From assembly GCA_002490775.1 (NCBI GenBank), contig DKUR01000005.1, positions 1 through 27,676 of the forward strand: DNA of 27,676 bases. The letters run 5' to 3'. Position numbers and translations under genes: made by a program. Shown here piece by piece: positions 24,429-27,676 of this stretch (the first letter of the stretch is position 1; each line of letters begins with the position of its first letter). The notes beneath the pieces were generated by a model, which did not search any database, was not told where the DNA came from, and saw nothing but the letters and a program-made list of their open reading frames with translations. The DNA is from Lachnospiraceae bacterium UBA7199. GTDB taxonomy: Bacteria > Bacillota > Clostridia > Lachnospirales > Lachnospiraceae.

Positions 24429-25151
24429 ATGCGGGTAGTAATATGTGATGATATACAAAAGGATATGGAGACCATTCGGACAGCTTTAGATACGTATGCA
24501 GCGGCACATTCGGAATACCATGTTGAAATTGACGAATACAATGCAGCAGAAGATATTCTGCACAGGATGGAAAAAGGGGAATCCTACGACATCGCCCTCA
24601 TGGATATTTGTATGCCGGGTGTCCCCGGGACGGACGCGGCAGAAAAAATGCTTGCCAAGAACCCTGAAATGAGTGTCATCTTTCTGACAACCAGCGACGA
24701 ATATGCCATAGAGGCGTTTGCAATGAACGCCACCCATTACCTGCTCAAACCTTTTACACAGAAACAGTTCGATGCGGCACTTGACCGTGCCATAAAGAAA
24801 ACAGAGGATCAGGTTCAGCTTTCCCTTGACTGTGTGGATGGCGTGTACCGTGTGCGGATCAGTGAAATCGTATCCATAGAGTCCCAGAACCACTATCTTC
24901 TGCTTGAACTTTCTTCCGGTGAAACACTTAAGCTTCGCATGAAACTGTCACAGATGTTTGAGGAAATACAAAAATACCCGGAATTTATCAAAGTAGGCGC
25001 CTCCTATGTGATAAATTTTGATTATGTGCGGAGTATTTCAGGAAACAACATAGAAATGCAGGGCGGCGCGAAGATACCCGTTCCGCGGAGAAGTGTTGAG
25101 GAGGTACAGCGGGCATATATGGAGTATTGCCGGAAGGAGGCGAAAAAATGA
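24429..25151 (+). CDS. LytTR-family response regulator (AgrA-like)
   Basis: A 240-residue two-component regulator. The receiver domain (about 1-125) begins 'MRVVICDDIQKDMETI' with acidic pocket residues, has phospho-acceptor Asp59 in 'ALMDICMPG', Thr in 'FLTTSDEY' and Lys in 'YLLKPF'. The LytTR DNA-binding domain (about 135-235) includes 'ISEIVSIESQNHYLLLEL' and 'FIKVGASYVINFDYVRSI'. GGA precedes the ATG at 24429. The stop overlaps the kinase start in ATGA. GC is visibly higher than in flanking genes. LytTR proteins bind paired ACAGTT-like half-sites; targets unknown, but see 26487-26515. Confidence 0.9.
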   Translation: MRVVICDDIQKDMETIRTALDTYAAAHSEYHVEIDEYNAAEDILHRMEKGESYDIALMDICMPGVPGTDAAEKMLAKNPEMSVIFLTTSDEYAIEAFAMNATHYLLKPFTQKQFDAALDRAIKKTEDQVQLSLDCVDGVYRVRISEIVSIESQNHYLLLELSSGETLKLRMKLSQMFEEIQKYPEFIKVGASYVINFDYVRSISGNNIEMQGGAKIPVPRRSVEEVQRAYMEYCRKEAKK

Positions 25152-26419
25152 GTGTAATGCATCGGATTCCGGCGTTGTTTCTTATGGTATTTTGTCATGT
25201 GGTGGTCATTTACCATATGCTGGAACGCAGGTATGGTAAAGGGAAATTTGTGCTATTAAGCTGCCTGTATGCGGCCAGCTTTGTCTGTATGGGCACATAC
25301 ATGTATATGATGAGTGGCATAACGATGCTGCTTGTATATCTGGGGATTGCGGTATGCCTGTTCTTTTTTTTCTGTATTGTCTCAAAGGAGTGTTTTCCCA
25401 AGAAAAGCTTTTTGTTTCTTACTTATTTTGGCCTGTTTTCCATTATAGACAACATCCTGAAACTCATGGTAACGTTGTTTTTGCCGCGTCTGCCCGCTCT
25501 GCCGGGGTTTTATCTGGTAAATGTGCTGCGCACGGCATTGTTGTTATTGATGCTGGCATTGTATAAAAGATATGCGGCGCCAGTGATACAGTCCCTTGCA
25601 GATATTAAAAAGGGCAGATGGTGGAATCTGGCACTGATCGCTCTGCTGTTCTATCTGCTGCAGGTAGCTGTTACTGTTTTGTATATAGCAAATACCATGT
25701 CAGCGACCTATCTGCTTTTCCTGTTTATTACGATCAGCCTTGTGATGTGCGCGGTATATGCCGTTGTGTTCAGCAATATCAGTTACATGAAGAAGGACGC
25801 GGAGGCGGAGTTGATCCGCCAGAATGCAGAACATTTTTCCAGCCGCCTGTCTGTCCTGCAAAGTGCGGAAGATACAAACCGCAGGCTCCGGCACGATATG
25901 CGCCACCACATTGATACGATTGCGGCCTATGCGAAAACAGGCGACAATGCCGCAATCCTTTCCTATATCGGGGAATACGGAAATGAGATTTCAGAAGCGG
26001 CGGTAAAGCAGTATTCCGTAAACAGGACGGTAAACAGTATCCTTTCCGTGTATGCGGGCAAGGCGGAGAAAAACGGGATTGATTTCTCGGTCCGGTGCAA
26101 TGCGGCAAAGGAACTTGGGGTGCGGGAAATCGACCTGATTGCTCTTTTGGGAAACCTGCTGGAGAATGCCCTGCATGGATGTCAGGAATCCGGGAGAGAA
26201 AATAAAAGTATCGAAATCCATATCCGATTACAGAACAAAAGACTGATCGTCCTGTGCAATAATACCTGTTCAGATGATCTGGAGCTTGCGGACGGTCTGC
26301 CCACAAAGAAAAGCATCGGTATATCCAGTATCCTTTCTGTCTGCAGGAAGTATGACGGAAATCTGGACTACAGAAAGGAAAATGAAACCTGTTCCGCCTG
26401 CGCGGTTCTAAATTTATAG
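25148..26419 (+). CDS. GHKL-type sensor histidine kinase (AgrC-like)
   Basis: A 423-residue membrane kinase. Six or seven transmembrane helices fill about 1-215. A coiled linker ('KKDAEAELIRQNAEHFSSRL') leads to the DHp region with phospho-acceptor His near residue 248 in 'LRHDMRHHIDTIAAYAK'. The ATPase domain has N-box 'LLGNLLENALHGCQ' and a G-box 'KKSIGISSILSVCRKYDG', as in GHKL (HATPase_c_5) kinases. AAGGAGG is 7 bases before the ATG at 25148, which overlaps the regulator stop. Peptide-quorum kinases look like this, but no AgrB/AgrD-like gene is adjacent, so the signal is unknown. Confidence 0.9.
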   Translation: MSVMHRIPALFLMVFCHVVVIYHMLERRYGKGKFVLLSCLYAASFVCMGTYMYMMSGITMLLVYLGIAVCLFFFFCIVSKECFPKKSFLFLTYFGLFSIIDNILKLMVTLFLPRLPALPGFYLVNVLRTALLLLMLALYKRYAAPVIQSLADIKKGRWWNLALIALLFYLLQVAVTVLYIANTMSATYLLFLFITISLVMCAVYAVVFSNISYMKKDAEAELIRQNAEHFSSRLSVLQSAEDTNRRLRHDMRHHIDTIAAYAKTGDNAAILSYIGEYGNEISEAAVKQYSVNRTVNSILSVYAGKAEKNGIDFSVRCNAAKELGVREIDLIALLGNLLENALHGCQESGRENKSIEIHIRLQNKRLIVLCNNTCSDDLELADGLPTKKSIGISSILSVCRKYDGNLDYRKENETCSACAVLNL

Positions 26420-26738
26420 AGTTGTCAATAGCATGTCAAAAGTTTAAAGAGCGTGGCACAGCAGAGGCTGAGAGTGATACCTGTTGACAGTAAATTGAAA
26501 GGGCATACAGTAATTAATGTAAAAGCAAGATAGTAATGACAGCGTTAAGCACTGTACACAAATCATACACTTTTCAATTTAAGAGATACCGTCCTGTAGT
26601 AGATGCTTCCCCTGTGGCGCAGGCGGTTCTGTCAGAAGAAGAATTGGCAGTGGGGACTGGAATGCAATCCATGCGACTAACAGGCCGGAAACAATCACTA
26701 TTTAGGAGACAGGAAATCAGAGATGGTTTTCTTGGCTC
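26420..26738. other. Intergenic stretch with LytTR-like repeats, no confident gene
   Basis: A frame at 26536-26751 (71 residues, 'TVHKSYTFQFKRYRPVVDAS') is open but has no ribosome site and overlaps the MerR gene's 3' end, so I list nothing coding. The notable content is the ACAGTAA pair at 26487-26515. The upstream part is otherwise plain and AT-moderate. Confidence 0.4.
26487..26515 (+). promoter_or_regulatory. Possible LytTR/AgrA-type direct repeat
   Basis: ACAGTAAAT (26487-26495) and ACAGTAATT (26507-26515), start to start 20 bases, about two helical turns. AgrA-type sites are paired ACAGTTAAG half-sites about 21 bases apart, so both sequence and spacing are near but not exact. It lies 68 bases after the LytTR/GHKL pair. 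Confidence 0.35.
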
Positions 26739-27149
26739 TTATTTATTTTGATTCCAATTGCCTGGATTTGTATCATCAGGAATCAGGCCGGCTAAAATGT
26801 CTTTATAATGCTTTGCTTTCTGATCCATAAATTCAGCAGTAGCTTTTGCTTCCGCTTTTTTTTTATGGGCTTGCTCGCATTGCTTTAAGATAATCTGGTA
26901 TCTGGCCTTTAAATTTTCTTCGGATTCTTCCTGCCGGCATAAATCACAATAGCGCTTGATCTCTTTAATGGGAGTTCCACAGCGCTTTAAGCATGTGATG
27001 CCCTGCATCCAGTTGACAGATGCATCATCAAAGATGCGGTGGTTGCCCTCATCTCTTTGGCAGGGCAGCAGGTCAATATCCGTGTAATAACGTATGGTGT
27101 GTTCTGTTGTTTGAAACATTTCTGCAAATTGTTTTATTGTATAATTCAT
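26739..27149 (-). CDS. MerR-family transcriptional regulator
   Basis: A 136-residue regulator. 'MNYTIKQFAEMFQTTEHTIR' is the MerR winged helix-turn-helix, 'YYTDIDLLPCQRDEGNHRIF' the wing, followed by a dimerisation coil ('EESEENLKARYQIILKQCEQ') and a Lys-rich tail. 'CLKRCGTPIKEIKRYCDLCR' contains four Cys, which could sense thiols or metals, although related AdhR-type regulators also have few. AGAGG lies upstream of the ATG at 27149. It is transcribed away from an aldo/keto reductase whose promoter has a MerR-style spacer, so it very likely controls it. Confidence 0.9.
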   Translation of the reverse strand: MNYTIKQFAEMFQTTEHTIRYYTDIDLLPCQRDEGNHRIFDDASVNWMQGITCLKRCGTPIKEIKRYCDLCRQEESEENLKARYQIILKQCEQAHKKKAEAKATAEFMDQKAKHYKDILAGLIPDDTNPGNWNQNK

Positions 27150-27255
27150 ACAGGTTTCCTCTTTCGTTATTTTGTAAAAGTGTTACTGCTTAATTTATTC
27201 TGGCAGCATAAAATAAGCCTGTTTTGCCCGTTCGCTGTTAATTTGGTAAAATGGG

Positions 27256-27286
27256 TTGACTTCGAGTTACACGAAGCTGATATACT
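27256..27286 (+). promoter_or_regulatory. MerR-type promoter with 19-bp spacer and dyad
   Basis: TTGACT (27256-27261), a 19-base spacer, TATACT (27281-27286). Inside the spacer is the dyad CTTCGAG-TTA-CACGAAG (27260-27276; 6 of 7 pairs). MerR regulators activate such over-long promoters by twisting the DNA. It points at the aldo/keto reductase 60 bases downstream. Confidence 0.85.
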
Positions 27287-27345
27287 TATTCTAATGCAGA
27301 GAAAAATATTATGCAATATACAAATTTAGTAAGGAGAGGTTAAGT

Positions 27346-27676
27346 ATGAGCTATTTAGGGGAAGAAATCAGAAAACTAGGGTTTGGCTTAATGCGCCTGC
27401 CTCAGGAAAATGGTGTAATTGATGTAGAACAGGTAAAGGAAATGGTAGATTTGTTTATGGAAGCCGGCTTTACTTATTTTGACACTGCATGGGCATATGC
27501 AGGAAGTGAGGATGCGATCCGTCAGGCTTTGGTGGAGCGGTACCCGAGAGAAAGTTATCAACTGGCTACGAAAAATGCTGCATGGATAAATTGTAAAACC
27601 AAGGAAGAGGCCTATGCACAGTTTGATGATTCACTGGCACGGACAGGAGCGAAATATTTTGATGCCCGTGTTATAA
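27346..27676 (+). CDS. Aldo/keto reductase (N-terminal part, runs off the window)
   Basis: The first 110 codons of an NAD(P)H-dependent aldo/keto reductase. 'KLGFGLMRLPQ' is the N-terminal strand; 'FTYFDTAWAYAGSEDAIRQAL' (shown in parts: YFDTAWAY, GSEDAIRQAL) carries catalytic Asp and Tyr; 'LATKN' has the Lys. The reaction would reduce carbonyls; substrate unknown. AAGGAG precedes the ATG at 27346. The last residues 'YFDARVI' differ from the 'YFDFYLLH' expected at this point, so the very end of the window may carry a sequence error or a real divergence. Its MerR-type promoter implies induction by an electrophile or similar signal. Confidence 0.85.
   Translation, partial: MSYLGEEIRKLGFGLMRLPQENGVIDVEQVKEMVDLFMEAGFTYFDTAWAYAGSEDAIRQALVERYPRESYQLATKNAAWINCKTKEEAYAQFDDSLARTGAKYFDARVI

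Noticed and set aside
26536..26751. 71-codon plus-strand frame
   Set aside because: No ribosome site, overlaps the MerR gene's 3' end, and no family recognised. A true small gene cannot be excluded.

Overview
The window looks like chromosomal DNA from a low-to-moderate GC Firmicute of class Clostridia, most likely family Lachnospiraceae. This rests on protein style (an RlmD-type methyltransferase without a TRAM domain, a Clostridia-type MCP, LLH holin/GH25 lysis genes, an internalin-type LRR surface protein, LytTR/GHKL signalling), AGGAGG-like ribosome sites and dense packing. Species cannot be fixed from the sequence alone. No rRNA, tRNA, CRISPR array or intact transposase was found.

Layout. 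(1) 1-5550, accessory DNA: an AT-rich membrane protein with an NPCBM-like C-terminus (minus), a decayed stretch, then a minus-strand prophage remnant. In transcription order the remnant is a zinc-ribbon fragment, LLH-type holin, GH25 endolysin, a one-helix membrane protein and a tail-protein-like fragment. Its upstream end abuts a plus-strand DUF262 (GmrSD/ParB-like) gene that has lost its 5' part. Two small conserved-looking proteins follow, ending at a strong terminator. (2) 5690-18358, core-like genes: a 23S rRNA m5U methyltransferase, an HTH regulator divergent from a 120-aa protein with an inverted repeat between them, a chemoreceptor, an alpha/beta hydrolase, an HD-GYP protein, endonuclease III, an MBL-fold hydrolase, a large LRR surface protein and a nitroreductase. 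(3) 18342-23258, an AT-rich restriction-modification island: a small HTH controller, a fused nuclease-methyltransferase (type IIG, Eco57I-like layout) and a second N6-adenine methyltransferase, in one overlapping operon driven by a near-consensus promoter inside the nitroreductase gene. (4) 23259-23764, a gene-poor stretch with five inverted repeats and a tandem 10-bp repeat, perhaps the scar of the island's insertion. (5) 23765-27676: dCMP deaminase, a possible 40-aa ORF, a GC-richer LytTR/GHKL two-component pair, then a MerR regulator divergent from an aldo/keto reductase with a textbook 19-bp-spacer MerR promoter; the reductase runs off the window.

How parts fit. The R-M operon is a self-contained defence unit with its own regulator. 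The DUF262 remnant may be what is left of another defence gene, cut at a prophage junction. The chemoreceptor and HD-GYP protein are signalling genes near each other but not clearly one operon. The two-component pair has no recognisable autoinducer gene beside it; two ACAGTAA half-sites 20 bp apart lie just downstream and could be its target.

No wholly new system is demonstrated. The best candidates for a closer look are the R-M island with its embedded promoter/operator, the hairpin cluster on its right side, the HTH/120-aa divergent pair, and the prophage/DUF262 junction.
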